60,651 nucleotides of DNA, taken from contig NZ_NRRN01000015.1 of NCBI RefSeq assembly GCF_016583625.1, positions 1-60,651 on the forward strand, given 5' to 3'. Source of the DNA: Halorhodospira abdelmalekii (GTDB lineage Bacteria; Pseudomonadota; Gammaproteobacteria; Nitrococcales; Halorhodospiraceae). A program made the translations under genes and the position numbers. Under the pieces are notes generated by a model, which did no database searches, was not told the DNA's origin, and saw only the letters and a list, made by a program, of their open reading frames with translations. This document shows positions 42,080 to 52,737 of this stretch, in pieces. How positions within the stretch are numbered: the stretch's first letter is position 1; every line of letters starts with the position of its first letter.

Positions 42080-44131
42080 ATGAATAAACTATCGATTGCG
42101 GCTCAGCTGCGTATCTTGGTTGCATTGGCGCTTGTCGGTGTCTTCTTGGTACTTCTCATCGGCGGTGTTGCGGTGACTTCAGCGCTCTCCAATCAGCGCC
42201 TCTTGCAGGCGGAGGTGCGCCCGCTCGACGAGGCTGGAAGGACAATCGCTGAGTCCCTGGATGGCTTTTCGCAGTTGCGCGGCGGCATGCTCGGTGCTGA
42301 GAGTGTTGAGGCGCTGCAACAGATTGAGCCCGCAGACCCCTATCGTGATCGGTTTGCTGAACAGATCGCGGTGATCGCTGATGCGGCTCTCTTTACCGCG
42401 CGCTACGGTGACGATCTGAGCGTTCTACGCGAGCGTTTTTCTGCCTTTACCGAAAGCTTCGAGCGCATCCGACCGGAATTGGAGACGGCGCTGAGTCAGC
42501 GTGAGGATCTTGTCCGGCAGGTGCGTGGAATCGTCGAGTTTTTCGCAGTCGTTGAGAGCGATATCGAAGGCTTGTTCAAAGAGGCGCTGGATGACTACGA
42601 GCGCCGCCGCTGGGCAGCGCCGATCGCTCAGGTTGATCACTCGGCTCGCGCCTGGGCGCGCGCGATTGAGGTCTCGCGGGCAATGCGCGATGTACTGGAG
42701 GCGCAAACACTCGACGAATTGGAGCGAATCCATACCGAGGATCTTGAGCCGGCTTTCAGCGCCTTGACCGATCACCTCGAGTCTTTCGAGGCGGTCACCG
42801 GTGGTGGGATGGCCCGTTCAGCGCGCGATATGCAGGCCGCACTCGGGGCGTTTGATGCGTGGATGTTCGCCGAGCAAGGTTCGGTGATGGTGGCCAAAGA
42901 GCGAGAGGTCGCGGCTGCTGAGCGCATTGCCGAACGGGTCGCCGAGAACGAGCGCCACCACGAGGCGCTATGGGAGGCCGCCGGGCGGTTTGCCGAGCGT
43001 GTCGATGCGGTGGTCAACGACCGCATGGCGATCGCGGAGGCGCAGGCGCGACGCGATTTGCTGCTCTTTATCGGCGCCGGAGTGCTGGTCGGCATTATGA
43101 TGGCTGGACCGCTCTATTGGGTGTCGCGCCGTTTGCACAGCCGGATCGCCCGGCTGCGCGATGAGGTCGGGGCCATGCGCATCGATCGATCCACCATCGA
43201 TCTCTCTCGTCCCCTGACTGTGACCGGGCTGGATGAATTGAGTAGTCTGGCGGGCTCTTTTAACGAGGTGCTCGATACGGTTCGCGATGCTCTGCGTGAG
43301 GTCGTTGGGGCGGTGCAGGCGGTCGATGATCAGGCCGCACAGATCGGCGAATCGACGCAGCGCTCACGCGATATGGCTCGTACGCAAGGTGAGCAGACCG
43401 ATCAGATCGCTACCGCGATGAACCAGATGGCTTCGACGGTGCAAGAGGTCTCGAGCAATACCCAGGTCGCGCACCAGCACACCACGCAGGCTGCCGAGCA
43501 AGGGCTGGAGATCCGCGAGATTGCCGAGTCCGGGGTGCAGGAGATGGGGCGTCTCTCGACCACCATGGAAGGGTCGAAGGCCGTCGTCGATCGGCTCGTC
43601 GAACGTTCGACCGAGGTCGGCAAGATGACTGCGAATATCCAAGAGATCGCCGATCAGACTAACCTGCTCTCGCTCAATGCTGCGATTGAGGCGGCACGCG
43701 CTGGCGATGAGGGGCGCGGTTTTGCCGTTGTCGCTGAGGAGGTGCGCACGCTGGCGATCAACACCCAAGAGATGACCCAGCAGATTCACAAAGTCATCGC
43801 TGGGTTGCAGCAAGATGCCGCCGAGTCGGCAGAGACGATTCACCAGGGTCGCGAGCAGGCGATTCGCAGTGCCGAGGAGGTTGAGCGTATCAAGGCAGCT
43901 GTTGAAAATGTGCATAACGCCCTGAGCGGTCTTGAGGATCAGGTCTCGCACATCGCCTCGGCGGCTGAGGAGCAGAGTGCTACGGCGGAGGAGATCAACC
44001 GCAATGTCCAGGGCTTGAACGATCTTGCGAGCGAAAATAGCTATCTGATCGATAAGCTCAGTCGCGGTGGGGAGTCGCTGCGTGAGGTCGCCGAGCGACT
44101 GCAGCAGCACAGCCGACGCTTTCGTTTGTAG
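42080..44131 (+). CDS. Transmembrane methyl-accepting chemotaxis protein
   Basis: Chemoreceptor of 683 residues: TM1 at about 10-33, a long helical periplasmic domain to about 325, TM2 at about 327-348, HAMP to about 405, then the signalling hairpin with tip [22 protein letters not shown]. The sensor domain is acidic and helical with no recognised ligand pocket. It lies 70 bp after kaiC and in the same direction, so it may share its transcript. Start ATG 42080 is favoured because an AAGG lies 8 bp upstream; ATG 42074 is too close to it. Confidence 0.93.
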   Translation: MNKLSIAAQLRILVALALVGVFLVLLIGGVAVTSALSNQRLLQAEVRPLDEAGRTIAESLDGFSQLRGGMLGAESVEALQQIEPADPYRDRFAEQIAVIADAALFTARYGDDLSVLRERFSAFTESFERIRPELETALSQREDLVRQVRGIVEFFAVVESDIEGLFKEALDDYERRRWAAPIAQVDHSARAWARAIEVSRAMRDVLEAQTLDELERIHTEDLEPAFSALTDHLESFEAVTGGGMARSARDMQAALGAFDAWMFAEQGSVMVAKEREVAAAERIAERVAENERHHEALWEAAGRFAERVDAVVNDRMAIAEAQARRDLLLFIGAGVLVGIMMAGPLYWVSRRLHSRIARLRDEVGAMRIDRSTIDLSRPLTVTGLDELSSLAGSFNEVLDTVRDALREVVGAVQAVDDQAAQIGESTQRSRDMARTQGEQTDQIATAMNQMASTVQEVSSNTQVAHQHTTQAAEQGLEIREIAESGVQEMGRLSTTMEGSKAVVDRLVERSTEVGKMTANIQEIADQTNLLSLNAAIEAARAGDEGRGFAVVAEEVRTLAINTQEMTQQIHKVIAGLQQDAAESAETIHQGREQAIRSAEEVERIKAAVENVHNALSGLEDQVSHIASAAEEQSATAEEINRNVQGLNDLASENSYLIDKLSRGGESLREVAERLQQHSRRFRL

Positions 44132-44179
44132 CGCGTCACTGCGCACAGCTCGCCGCACGCCAGAGGAGAGAGAATAGAG

Positions 44180-45451
<1,272 letters not shown>

Positions 45452-45576
45452 TACGCCGGCTTGCCGGGTGCCGGGTGCCGGGTCGAGAGGGCGGTGGTCT
45501 CGTTTGTGGAGGCTGGGGTTTTTCGTCCGATCTGATACTCTGTACGCTCACTGATACTGAGCAATGCGGCGGAGCT

Positions 45577-47244
45577 ATGGCCCAATACGTCTACACCATG
45601 AATCGGGTATCCAAGGTGGTGCCCCCCAAGCGACAAATCCTTAAAGACATCTCGCTCTCCTTCTTCCCGGGCGCCAAGATCGGTGTCCTCGGCCTCAACG
45701 GCTCAGGGAAGTCGTCGCTGCTGCGCATCATGGCCGGCGAAGATCAGGAGATCGATGGCGAGGCGCGCCCGCAGCCGGGCATCAAGATCGGTTACCTGCC
45801 GCAGGAGCCGCGCCTCGATGAGAGCAAAGATGTGCGCGGCAACGTCGAGGATGGGGTGGCCGAGACTAAAGCACTGGTCGATCGCTTCAATGCGGTTTCG
45901 GCGCAGTTTGCAGAGCCGGATGCCGACTTCGACGCCCTGATCGCAGAGCAGGCGAAGCTGCAGGATCAAATCGAGGCTGCCGGCGCCTGGGATCTTGAGC
46001 GCAAACTCGAGCAGGCCGCCGATGCGCTGCGGCTGCCGCCGTGGGATGCCGACGTCGCCACCCTCTCAGGGGGCGAGCGCCGGCGAGTGGCACTGTGCCG
46101 TTTGCTGCTCTCAGCGCCCGATATGCTCCTGCTCGATGAGCCGACGAACCACCTCGATGCGGAGAGCGTCGCTTGGCTAGAGCAGTTCCTAGCCGAGTTT
46201 CCGGGCACCGTGGTGGCGGTCACCCACGATCGCTACTTCCTCGACAATGTCGCCGGCTGGATTCTCGAACTCGACCGTGGGCGCGGCATCCCGTTCCAGG
46301 GCAACTACTCGGCGTGGCTTGAATATAAAGAGAAGCGCTTGGAGCAAGAGGCGCGGGAGGAGCAGGCGCACCGTAAGAGCGTGCAGCAAGAGCTCGAATG
46401 GGTGCGGCAGAATCCGAAGGGGCGGCAGGCGAAGAACAAGGCCCGTATCCGTCAGTTCGAAGAGCTGCAGTCGCAGGAGTTCCAGCAGCGCAACGAGACG
46501 CAGCAGCTCTATATTCCACCTGGACCGCGGCTCGGCAGTAAGGTCATCGTAGCTGAAGGGGTGCAGAAGGCCTTTCGCGGCGAGCTGCTCTATGAGAGTT
46601 TGGACATGAACGTGCCGCCGGGCGCCATCGTTGGCATCGTCGGTCCAAATGGCGCCGGTAAGACGACGCTCTTTCGCATGATCTCCGGTGAGGAGCAGCC
46701 GGATGCCGGGACTATCGACGTCGGCGATACCGTCGAGTTGGCTTACGTCGATCAGAACCGCGATGCCTTGGATGGCAGCAAGACGGTCTGGGAGGAGATC
46801 TCTGGCGGCCACGATATCATTCGGGTCGGTAAGTATGAGACCCCGTCGCGCGCCTACGTCGGGAAGTTTAACTTCCGTGGTTCCGAGCAACAGAAGTATA
46901 TCGGTGATCTCTCCGGCGGTGAGCGCAACCGCGTCCACCTCGCTAAGTTGCTGCAGCGCGGCGGTAACACGCTGTTGCTCGATGAGCCAACTAACGATCT
47001 CGATGTCGAGACGTTGCGCGCGCTGGAAGAGGCCTTGTTGGCCTTCCCTGGGGTGGTCATGGTGATCTCCCACGATCGCTGGTTCCTCGATCGCATCTCG
47101 ACCCATATTCTCGCCTTCGAGGGCGAGAGTCGTACGGTCTTCGTCGAGGGGAACTACCAAGACTACGAGGCCGATCGTAAAAAACGCTTGGGTGATGAGG
47201 CGGCACAGCCGCATCGCATAAAATACAAGCGGTTGGGTACCTAG
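45577..47244 (+). CDS. ettA: Energy-dependent translational throttle protein EttA
   Basis: ABC-F ATPase that binds the ribosomal E site and gates entry into elongation according to ATP level. The 555 residues equal the E. coli length. Two ATPase domains have Walker A GLNGSGKSS and GPNGAGKTT and signatures LSGGERRR and LSGGERNR. Each has an acidic DEPTN Walker B end. The interdomain linker carries the PtIM region WVRQNPKGRQAKNKARI. A GGCGGAG precedes ATG 45577. No membrane domain, as expected. Confidence 0.97.
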   Translation: MAQYVYTMNRVSKVVPPKRQILKDISLSFFPGAKIGVLGLNGSGKSSLLRIMAGEDQEIDGEARPQPGIKIGYLPQEPRLDESKDVRGNVEDGVAETKALVDRFNAVSAQFAEPDADFDALIAEQAKLQDQIEAAGAWDLERKLEQAADALRLPPWDADVATLSGGERRRVALCRLLLSAPDMLLLDEPTNHLDAESVAWLEQFLAEFPGTVVAVTHDRYFLDNVAGWILELDRGRGIPFQGNYSAWLEYKEKRLEQEAREEQAHRKSVQQELEWVRQNPKGRQAKNKARIRQFEELQSQEFQQRNETQQLYIPPGPRLGSKVIVAEGVQKAFRGELLYESLDMNVPPGAIVGIVGPNGAGKTTLFRMISGEEQPDAGTIDVGDTVELAYVDQNRDALDGSKTVWEEISGGHDIIRVGKYETPSRAYVGKFNFRGSEQQKYIGDLSGGERNRVHLAKLLQRGGNTLLLDEPTNDLDVETLRALEEALLAFPGVVMVISHDRWFLDRISTHILAFEGESRTVFVEGNYQDYEADRKKRLGDEAAQPHRIKYKRLGT

Positions 47245-47265
47245 CCTAAAGGGGTGCTGACTCCT

Positions 47266-47328
47266 GGGAGCGCCGGCGTCCTCGCCGGCATTCTTCCTAT
47301 GCCTGCCGACGGGGACGTCGGCGTTCCC
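47266..47328. repeat. REP-like inverted pair of hairpins (BIME-type)
   Basis: Two hairpins, GCCGGCG-TCCT-CGCCGGC (47272-47289) and GCCGACG-GGGA-CGTCGGC (47305-47322). Flanks GGGAG and GTTCCC make the whole 63 bp region an imperfect inverted repeat. The two-hairpin, head-to-head layout downstream of a stop codon is typical of REP/BIME elements. No second copy is present in this window. Confidence 0.7.
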
Positions 47329-47429
47329 GGGAAAGGCGCTCGACCGCCACCACGCTTCAGCAGTGTGACAGAGTTGCGAAGGACAAAGGGTGGGTGGTTT
47401 TTGGCAAATCGCTAAGAGGAGGGGTGGTT

Positions 47430-47843
47430 ATGGCCTCAGAAAAAGAGTCATCCGGCACACAGAAGACGGTCTCGCCCGGCGTCGGCAGCAGCGAGAGGGC
47501 GGCGGTCTCGGTCGATAAGACCCTGCCGATGGTCGCCTACATCCTCTACTTGGCCGGCCCGGTCACCGGTGGCTTGAGTGCCTTGGTCGGCGTGGTGATC
47601 GCCTACGTCAACCGCAGCGTCGGCGGTGAGTTCATCGCTAGCCACTACACCAACATGATCACCACCTTTTGGATCTCGTTGGTCGTCCTGCTGGTCTTCC
47701 TGGTCACGGCGATGATCGGCATCGGCTTCCTTATCTACGTCGCTTGGCTGATCTGGGTGATCGTCCGCTGCGTCATAGGGCTCTCGCTGCTCAATCGCAA
47801 CGAGCCGATGCCCGACCCGCAATCGTGGTGGCTTGGGCGCTAG
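47430..47843 (+). CDS. DUF4870-like small membrane protein
   Basis: A 137-residue protein with a polar N-terminus (about 1-35) and three hydrophobic segments: VAYILYLAGPVTGGLSALVG, a long helix around ISLVVLLVFLVTAMIGIGF, and VAWLIWVIVRCVIGLSLL. A conserved-looking FIASHYTNMITTFWI lies between. The arrangement resembles DUF4870/YidX-type Tic20-like proteins. No function is known. Start ATG 47430 has AGAGGAGGGG upstream. Confidence 0.7.
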   Translation: MASEKESSGTQKTVSPGVGSSERAAVSVDKTLPMVAYILYLAGPVTGGLSALVGVVIAYVNRSVGGEFIASHYTNMITTFWISLVVLLVFLVTAMIGIGFLIYVAWLIWVIVRCVIGLSLLNRNEPMPDPQSWWLGR

Positions 47844-47862
47844 CCCGGTTGTTAAACCGGGC
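47843..47862. terminator. Stem-loop overlapping the small membrane protein stop codon
   Basis: Perfect 8 bp stem GCCCGGTT/AACCGGGC with a GTTA loop, beginning at the last base of the TAG stop. No T-tract follows, so intrinsic termination is doubtful. Confidence 0.4.
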
Positions 47863-47892
47863 GTTGAGTGGGTCCTTCGTTCGCTCCCCTCG

Positions 47893-47929
47893 CCGTTCGC
47901 CCTTGCCGTTGGCATCAGGTGGCGAACGG
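47893..47929. terminator. Inverted repeat at the 3' end of the CaCA exchanger gene
   Basis: CCGTTCGCC (47893-47901) and GGCGAACGG (47921-47929), extended outward by CCCCT/AGGGG after a 2 bp mismatch. It spans the exchanger stop codon and lies between two convergent genes. Confidence 0.4.
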
Positions 47930-48868
47930 GAAGGGGGCTGCGATGAGAATGACTAAATAGGCGGCGTAGCCGCCTAAGAGCAATAGCCCTTCGCGCTGCG
48001 ATATGCGCATGCCGCGCCAAAAGAGCGGCAGACAGATGAGGGCTGTTGCGACCATCACCGGGATGTCGAACAAGAGTGCCGGTTTTGCTACAGGGAGCCC
48101 GCCGGGGGCGAGCAGTGCCGCGCACCCGAGCACCGCGAGCAGGTTGAACAGGTTGCTGCCGATGATGTTCGCTAGGGCGATTTGGCGTTCGCCGCGCAGC
48201 GCGGCGATCAGCGAGGTGGCCAGTTCGGGGGCGGCGGTGCCGACGGCGACGACGGTTAGACCGATGACCAATTCACTGACACCGAGCAGTCGGGCCAGCA
48301 CGACCGCGGCCTCGACCAGAATGTAGGCGCCGGCGCCGAGCAGCAGGATGCCGCTCAGCAGTCCCGCGGCAGCGACCCAGCCGAACGGCCGTTCTGGAGG
48401 CGGTTCCGCGGCCACTAGGTCGCGGTCCCCCCGGCGCAGCGTCAGTAGCAGATAGAGCACCAGGGCGAAGAGTAGCAGGCTGCCGTTGACCGCCCCAAAG
48501 TGACCGTTCAGGGCCATGATGGCGACCAGCAGCGAGGCAGCGATCATCGCCGGCACGTGGAACCGCAGCAGGGCGCTCTGTACCGTGATCGGTGCGATGG
48601 CCGCCGATGCTCCGAGGACCAGCAGGATGTTGGCGATGTTGCTGCCGACGATGTTGCCGAGTGCGATATCAGCGGCGTGCTCGGTAAAGGCGGCCCGCAG
48701 GGTGACCGCCAGTTCGGGTGCGCTGGTGCCGAAGGCGACGACCGTCAGCCCGATCACCAGAGGGGTGATGCGCAGGTGAGCCGCGGCGTGGCTGGCTGTG
48801 CGCACCAGCCAGTCGGCGCCGACCAGTAGCATAGCGAGGCCGATCACAAAAAAAAGCCCTGCAAGCAT
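47915..48868 (-). CDS. Calcium/sodium antiporter (CaCA family, YrbG type)
   Basis: Membrane antiporter of 317 residues with about ten helices in two inverted halves. Each half carries the alpha repeat: [14 protein letters not shown] with [16 protein letters not shown] in the first, and [15 protein letters not shown] with [16 protein letters not shown] in the second. The two GxxAPE and GSN motifs form the ion site. It exchanges Ca2+ or other cations for Na+ or H+, a reasonable function in a saline habitat. AAGGAAG lies 10 bp before the ATG. Confidence 0.93.
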   Translation of the reverse strand: MLAGLFFVIGLAMLLVGADWLVRTASHAAAHLRITPLVIGLTVVAFGTSAPELAVTLRAAFTEHAADIALGNIVGSNIANILLVLGASAAIAPITVQSALLRFHVPAMIAASLLVAIMALNGHFGAVNGSLLLFALVLYLLLTLRRGDRDLVAAEPPPERPFGWVAAAGLLSGILLLGAGAYILVEAAVVLARLLGVSELVIGLTVVAVGTAAPELATSLIAALRGERQIALANIIGSNLFNLLAVLGCAALLAPGGLPVAKPALLFDIPVMVATALICLPLFWRGMRISQREGLLLLGGYAAYLVILIAAPFPFAT

Positions 48869-48870
48869 GG

Positions 48871-48898
48871 TTAATTAGCTTCCTTTTTTTAGTAAAAT
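48871..48898 (+). promoter_or_regulatory. Putative glyA promoter
   Basis: A good -10 TAAAAT (48893-48898) with a weak -35 TTAATT (48871-48876) at 16 bp spacing, in the AT-rich divergent region between the exchanger gene and glyA. Assigned by eye. Confidence 0.35.
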
Positions 48899-48996
48899 CA
48901 GGCAAACTGAGGGATTGCCGGTCCTTTGTTGCGCTGCGAGTGATGCTCGGGGCGTTGCGTTGGGCCGTGCTTTGTTCCCGCAACAGAGGAGTCGCT

Positions 48997-50250
48997 ATGT
49001 TCTCCCAAGAGATGACCATCGCCGAGTTCGACCCCGAACTGGCTGCTGCCATTGCGGATGAGCGCCGCCGTCAGGAAGACCATATTGAGTTGATCGCCTC
49101 CGAAAACTACGCCAGCCCACGCGTGCTTGAGGCGCAGGGCAGTGTGCTGACGAATAAGTATGCCGAAGGGTACCCCGGAAAGCGCTACTATGGCGGATGT
49201 GAGTACGTTGATGTCGCCGAGCAACTGGCAATTGACCGTGCGAAAGCGCTCTTCGGCGCCGATTACGCCAATGTCCAGCCGCACTCTGGTTCGCAGGCCA
49301 ACGCCGCGGTCTTTCATGCGCTGCTGCAGCCCGGAGAGACCATCCTGGGGATGAGCCTCGATCACGGCGGGCACCTGACCCACGGGGCGAAGGTCAATTT
49401 CTCCGGTAAGCTCTTCAATGCCGTTCAGTACGGGATCGATGATCGCGGCCAGCTCGACTATAGCGAGATTGAGCAGCTGGCGCAGACGCACCGGCCGAAG
49501 TTGGTCATCGGGGGGTTCTCAGCCTATTCGCAGGTGGTCGATTGGGCGCGGTTGCGGGAGATCGCCGATGCGGTCGGCGCCTACCTGGTCGTCGATATGG
49601 CGCACGTTGCGGGGCTGGTGGCAGCCGATCTCTACCCGAATCCGGTGCCGTACGCCGATGCCGTTACGACGACGACTCACAAAACGCTGCGGGGACCGCG
49701 TGGCGGCATGATCCTGGCCCGGTCGAATCCGGAGCTGGAGAAGAAATTCCAATCACTTGTCTTTCCAGGCACGCAGGGCGGGCCGTTGATGCACGCCATC
49801 GCCGGTAAGGCGGTCGCCTTTAAGGAGGCGATGACTCCTGAGTTCAAGGCGTATCAGCAGCAGGTCGTGGTCAACGCCCGAGCGATGGCTAAGCGGGTGA
49901 TTGAGCGCGGCTACAACGTTGTCTCCGGTGGTACCGACAACCACCTCTTTTTGATGGATTTGACCCCGAAGGGACTGACCGGGAAAGAGGCCGATGCGGC
50001 GTTGGGGCGGGCGCATATCACCGTCAATAAGAATACGGTCCCGAACGACCCGCAGTCGCCTTTTGTGACGAGTGGGTTGCGGATCGGCACGCCAGCGATT
50101 ACCACACGCGGCTTTAAAGAGCCGGAGGCTGAGCAGTTGGCCGACTGGATCTGCGACGTGCTCGATCACATGGGTGATGAGTGCGTCATTGAGCGGGTGC
50201 GCGAGGCAGTTCAGGAGATCTGTCGCCGCTATCCGGTCTATGAGCAGTAA
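48997..50250 (+). CDS. glyA: Serine hydroxymethyltransferase
   Basis: PLP enzyme converting serine and tetrahydrofolate to glycine and 5,10-methylene-tetrahydrofolate. It has 417 residues, the E. coli length. Visible motifs are [25 protein letters not shown], the cofactor Lys in [16 protein letters not shown], and [23 protein letters not shown] sets the ATG at 48997. It is the first gene before nrdR-rib, a conserved order, with a hairpin and repeats in between. Confidence 0.98.
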   Translation: MFSQEMTIAEFDPELAAAIADERRRQEDHIELIASENYASPRVLEAQGSVLTNKYAEGYPGKRYYGGCEYVDVAEQLAIDRAKALFGADYANVQPHSGSQANAAVFHALLQPGETILGMSLDHGGHLTHGAKVNFSGKLFNAVQYGIDDRGQLDYSEIEQLAQTHRPKLVIGGFSAYSQVVDWARLREIADAVGAYLVVDMAHVAGLVAADLYPNPVPYADAVTTTTHKTLRGPRGGMILARSNPELEKKFQSLVFPGTQGGPLMHAIAGKAVAFKEAMTPEFKAYQQQVVVNARAMAKRVIERGYNVVSGGTDNHLFLMDLTPKGLTGKEADAALGRAHITVNKNTVPNDPQSPFVTSGLRIGTPAITTRGFKEPEAEQLADWICDVLDHMGDECVIERVREAVQEICRRYPVYEQ

Positions 50251-50272
50251 TGGCCCGCGTGGGTGAGTTTGC

Positions 50273-50296
50273 CGATGGGAGTGGCCGCTCCCATCG
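50273..50296. terminator. Hairpin downstream of glyA
   Basis: Perfect 9 bp stem CGATGGGAG/CTCCCATCG with loop TGGCCG, 22 bp after the glyA stop. It lacks a T-tract; it may be a Rho-dependent or processing signal. Confidence 0.4.
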
Positions 50297-50311
50297 CGAT
50301 CACCGGATCGT

Positions 50312-50347
50312 CCCGGTTGCCCCGGTTGCCCCGGTTGCCCCGGTTGC
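50312..50347. repeat. Four 9 bp tandem repeats between glyA and nrdR
   Basis: CCCGGTTGC occurs four times without interruption, ending 70 bp before nrdR. Confidence 0.9.
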
Positions 50348-50417
50348 TTCTAGGTCGCGAGATCGCGCCGGGATGAGGGTGGTCGAGACCGCCTTCCGAG
50401 AGCGGTGACTGGGTCCG

Positions 50418-50897
50418 ATGCATTGTCCCTATTGTCGGCATAAGGATACCCGCGTCGTCGACTCTCGTCTGGCGGGTGACGGGGAGCAGGTCCGCCGGCG
50501 CCGGCAGTGCCCTGAGTGCGGGGAGCGCTTCACCACGCACGAAGTGCCGGATCTGGTGATGCCCCGCGTGGTTAAGGCCGACGGGCGGCGCGAGCCGTTC
50601 GATCAGGCGAAACTGCGCGCTGGCTTGCGCCGTGCCCTGGAGAAGCGCCCGGTGGCCACCGAGGTGGTCGAGGCGGTGGTGCAGCGCCTTTGTAAGCGTG
50701 TAGCAAGCCGTGGGGAGCGCGAAGTTGCCGCGGCCACAATCGGTGAGTACGTAATGGAGGCGCTGCGGGAGATCGACGGCGTGGCCTACGTTCGGTTCGC
50801 ATCGGTCTATCGGCGCTTTGAAGATGTCGGTGCCTTCCGCCGAGTCATTGAGGGTCTGGAGCAAGACCGGCAGGAGCGTGAGGCGGATGGCAGCTGA
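50418..50897 (+). CDS. nrdR: Transcriptional repressor NrdR
   Basis: ATP/dATP-sensing repressor of ribonucleotide reductase genes. The 159-residue protein has an N-terminal zinc ribbon with Cys3, Cys6, Cys31 and Cys34, then the ATP-cone ([20 protein letters not shown] to [15 protein letters not shown]). Its stop overlaps ribD by 11 bp, the standard nrdR-rib arrangement. Confidence 0.97.
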   Translation: MHCPYCRHKDTRVVDSRLAGDGEQVRRRRQCPECGERFTTHEVPDLVMPRVVKADGRREPFDQAKLRAGLRRALEKRPVATEVVEAVVQRLCKRVASRGEREVAAATIGEYVMEALREIDGVAYVRFASVYRRFEDVGAFRRVIEGLEQDRQEREADGS

Positions 50898-52035
50898 GGG
50901 GGGCGAGTCGGCCGTAAATGATGCGCACTGGATGGCGCGGGCCATTCGTCTCGCCGCAGCGCCCTTTCCGCCTCCCCATCCTAATCCGCGCGTCGGCTGC
51001 GTCATCGTGCGTGCTGGGCGGGTGCTCGGTGAGGGGGCGCACCGGCGCGCCGGCGAGGCGCACGCTGAGGTCATCGCCTTAGCCTCCTGTACCGAGTCGC
51101 CGCGGGGGGCGACGGTCTACGTGACCCTCGAGCCGTGTGCCCACTATGGGCGAACACCGCCCTGTGCCGACGCCCTGATCGAGGCGGGGGTGGGGCGCGT
51201 TGTGGTGGCGCATCGCGATCCGCACCCGCAGGTTGCCGGGGCCGGTATCGCACGGCTGCGGGCGGCCGGCATTGAGGTGAGCGAAGGCCTCCTAGGGGCC
51301 TCGGCGCGTGACTTAAATCGCGGTTTTTTGCGCCGGGTGGCCGGCGGTGATCCGTGGGTCCGGGTTAAGCTCGCGGCCAGTCTCGATGCCCGTACTGCAC
51401 TAGCCTCCGGGGAGAGCCGCTGGATCACCTCGGAGGCAGCGCGGCGTGATGTCCATCGCCAGCGCGCCATGGCGGCGGCGGTGGTGACCGGGGCCGGCAC
51501 GATCCGCTGCGACGATCCGCAATTGACCGCCCGTGACGTGGAGCCGCCGCTGACCGCTGCGCAGCAGCCGCCGCGGGTGGTGCTCGATCCGCGACTGCGG
51601 AGAGTTACCCCGCAGGCGGCGTTGTTGCAGGCACCAGGGTCGGTATGGCTTTGTCACGACGGCTCGGCTGCGCCCGAGCGGATCGCGGCGCTGCAAGCCG
51701 TTGGCGCCGAAGTGATCGCGGTGGCCGCGCAGCCGGACGGTCAGCTCTCTCTGCGAGATGTGCTCGATCTACTGCGTGATCGGCAGGTCAACGAGGTCTG
51801 GGTGGAGGCAGGGGCGACCTTGGCCGGTGCCTGGGTGGCGGCCGATCTGGTCGATGAGCTGGTGCTCTACACAGCGCCGTGCCTGCTCGGCGAGGGCGCG
51901 CAGCCGCTGTTGCGCTTGCCGTTGTTGACCAATATGGCAGCACGTCGCCGGGTGCGTTTCCAAGAGGTGCGTCGAGTCGGCGAAGAGCTGCGGGTGAGTG
52001 CGCTGCTGGAGAAGAGCGCTGCTGGAGAAGAGTAA
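50887..52035 (+). CDS. ribD: Bifunctional riboflavin deaminase/reductase RibD
   Basis: Performs the second and third steps of riboflavin synthesis. The 382-residue protein has an N-terminal deaminase with zinc site HAEVIAL and [11 protein letters not shown]. The C-terminal reductase (about 155-382) starts [16 protein letters not shown] and has [18 protein letters not shown] 50887 overlaps nrdR by 11 bp; a longer in-frame extension into nrdR is not needed. Confidence 0.96.
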   Translation: MAAEGGESAVNDAHWMARAIRLAAAPFPPPHPNPRVGCVIVRAGRVLGEGAHRRAGEAHAEVIALASCTESPRGATVYVTLEPCAHYGRTPPCADALIEAGVGRVVVAHRDPHPQVAGAGIARLRAAGIEVSEGLLGASARDLNRGFLRRVAGGDPWVRVKLAASLDARTALASGESRWITSEAARRDVHRQRAMAAAVVTGAGTIRCDDPQLTARDVEPPLTAAQQPPRVVLDPRLRRVTPQAALLQAPGSVWLCHDGSAAPERIAALQAVGAEVIAVAAQPDGQLSLRDVLDLLRDRQVNEVWVEAGATLAGAWVAADLVDELVLYTAPCLLGEGAQPLLRLPLLTNMAARRRVRFQEVRRVGEELRVSALLEKSAAGEE

Positions 52036-52037
52036 AG

Positions 52038-52715
52038 ATGTTTACCGGGATCATCGAAGCGACCGGACAGATCAGTGAGTGGACGCCGCGCGACGGGGCG
52101 TGCAGCGTTGCCATCACCGCGCCGAATTTGGGGCTGGAGCGGGTTCGCTGTGGCGACAGCATCGCGGTCGATGGGGTCTGTCTGACGGTCACCGAGCGAA
52201 CCGAGACGCAGTTTCGAGCCGATATCTCCGATGAGACGCTGCGCTGCACAACGCTCGCGACGTTGCGCCAGGGGGCGCAGGTCAACTTGGAGCGCGCGGT
52301 TACGCCGAGCACCCCGCTCGGCGGCCACTTGGTGACCGGCCACGTCGATGGTGTCGGCGAGGTGAGCGCCCGGCAGCCGGCGGGTGGCTCAGAGCGGTGG
52401 CGATTCCGTCTGCCGGAGGGGCTTGAGCGTTACGTTGCGGTCAAAGGCTCGATAGCCATCGCTGGGGTCAGTCTAACGGTCAATACGGTCGTTGGGCGCG
52501 AATTTGAGATCAATCTGATCCCGCATACCCTGGGGGCGACCAATCTGGGGCAGCGGCGGGTGGGCGATCCGGTCAATATCGAGGTCGACCTGGTGGCCCG
52601 CTACGTCGAGCGGCTGCTCTTTGTTGCGGCATCGGACAGTGACGCGGTGGCGGGAGACTCGGGTTTGACGCTGGAGCGCCTGCAGCGGGCCGGTTTTGGC
52701 GGTCTTTCTAAATAG
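52038..52715 (+). CDS. ribE: Riboflavin synthase alpha chain
   Basis: Dismutates two 6,7-dimethyl-8-ribityllumazines to riboflavin. The 225-residue protein has two similar lumazine-binding halves. It starts MFTGIIEATG and contains GDSIAVDGVCLTVT in the first half, GHVDGVGEV at the junction and KGSIAIAGVSLTVN in the second. It starts 2 bp after the ribD stop. Confidence 0.96.
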   Translation: MFTGIIEATGQISEWTPRDGACSVAITAPNLGLERVRCGDSIAVDGVCLTVTERTETQFRADISDETLRCTTLATLRQGAQVNLERAVTPSTPLGGHLVTGHVDGVGEVSARQPAGGSERWRFRLPEGLERYVAVKGSIAIAGVSLTVNTVVGREFEINLIPHTLGATNLGQRRVGDPVNIEVDLVARYVERLLFVAASDSDAVAGDSGLTLERLQRAGFGGLSK

Positions 52716-52737
52716 TGTTTTCTACACAGTGGTGCCC

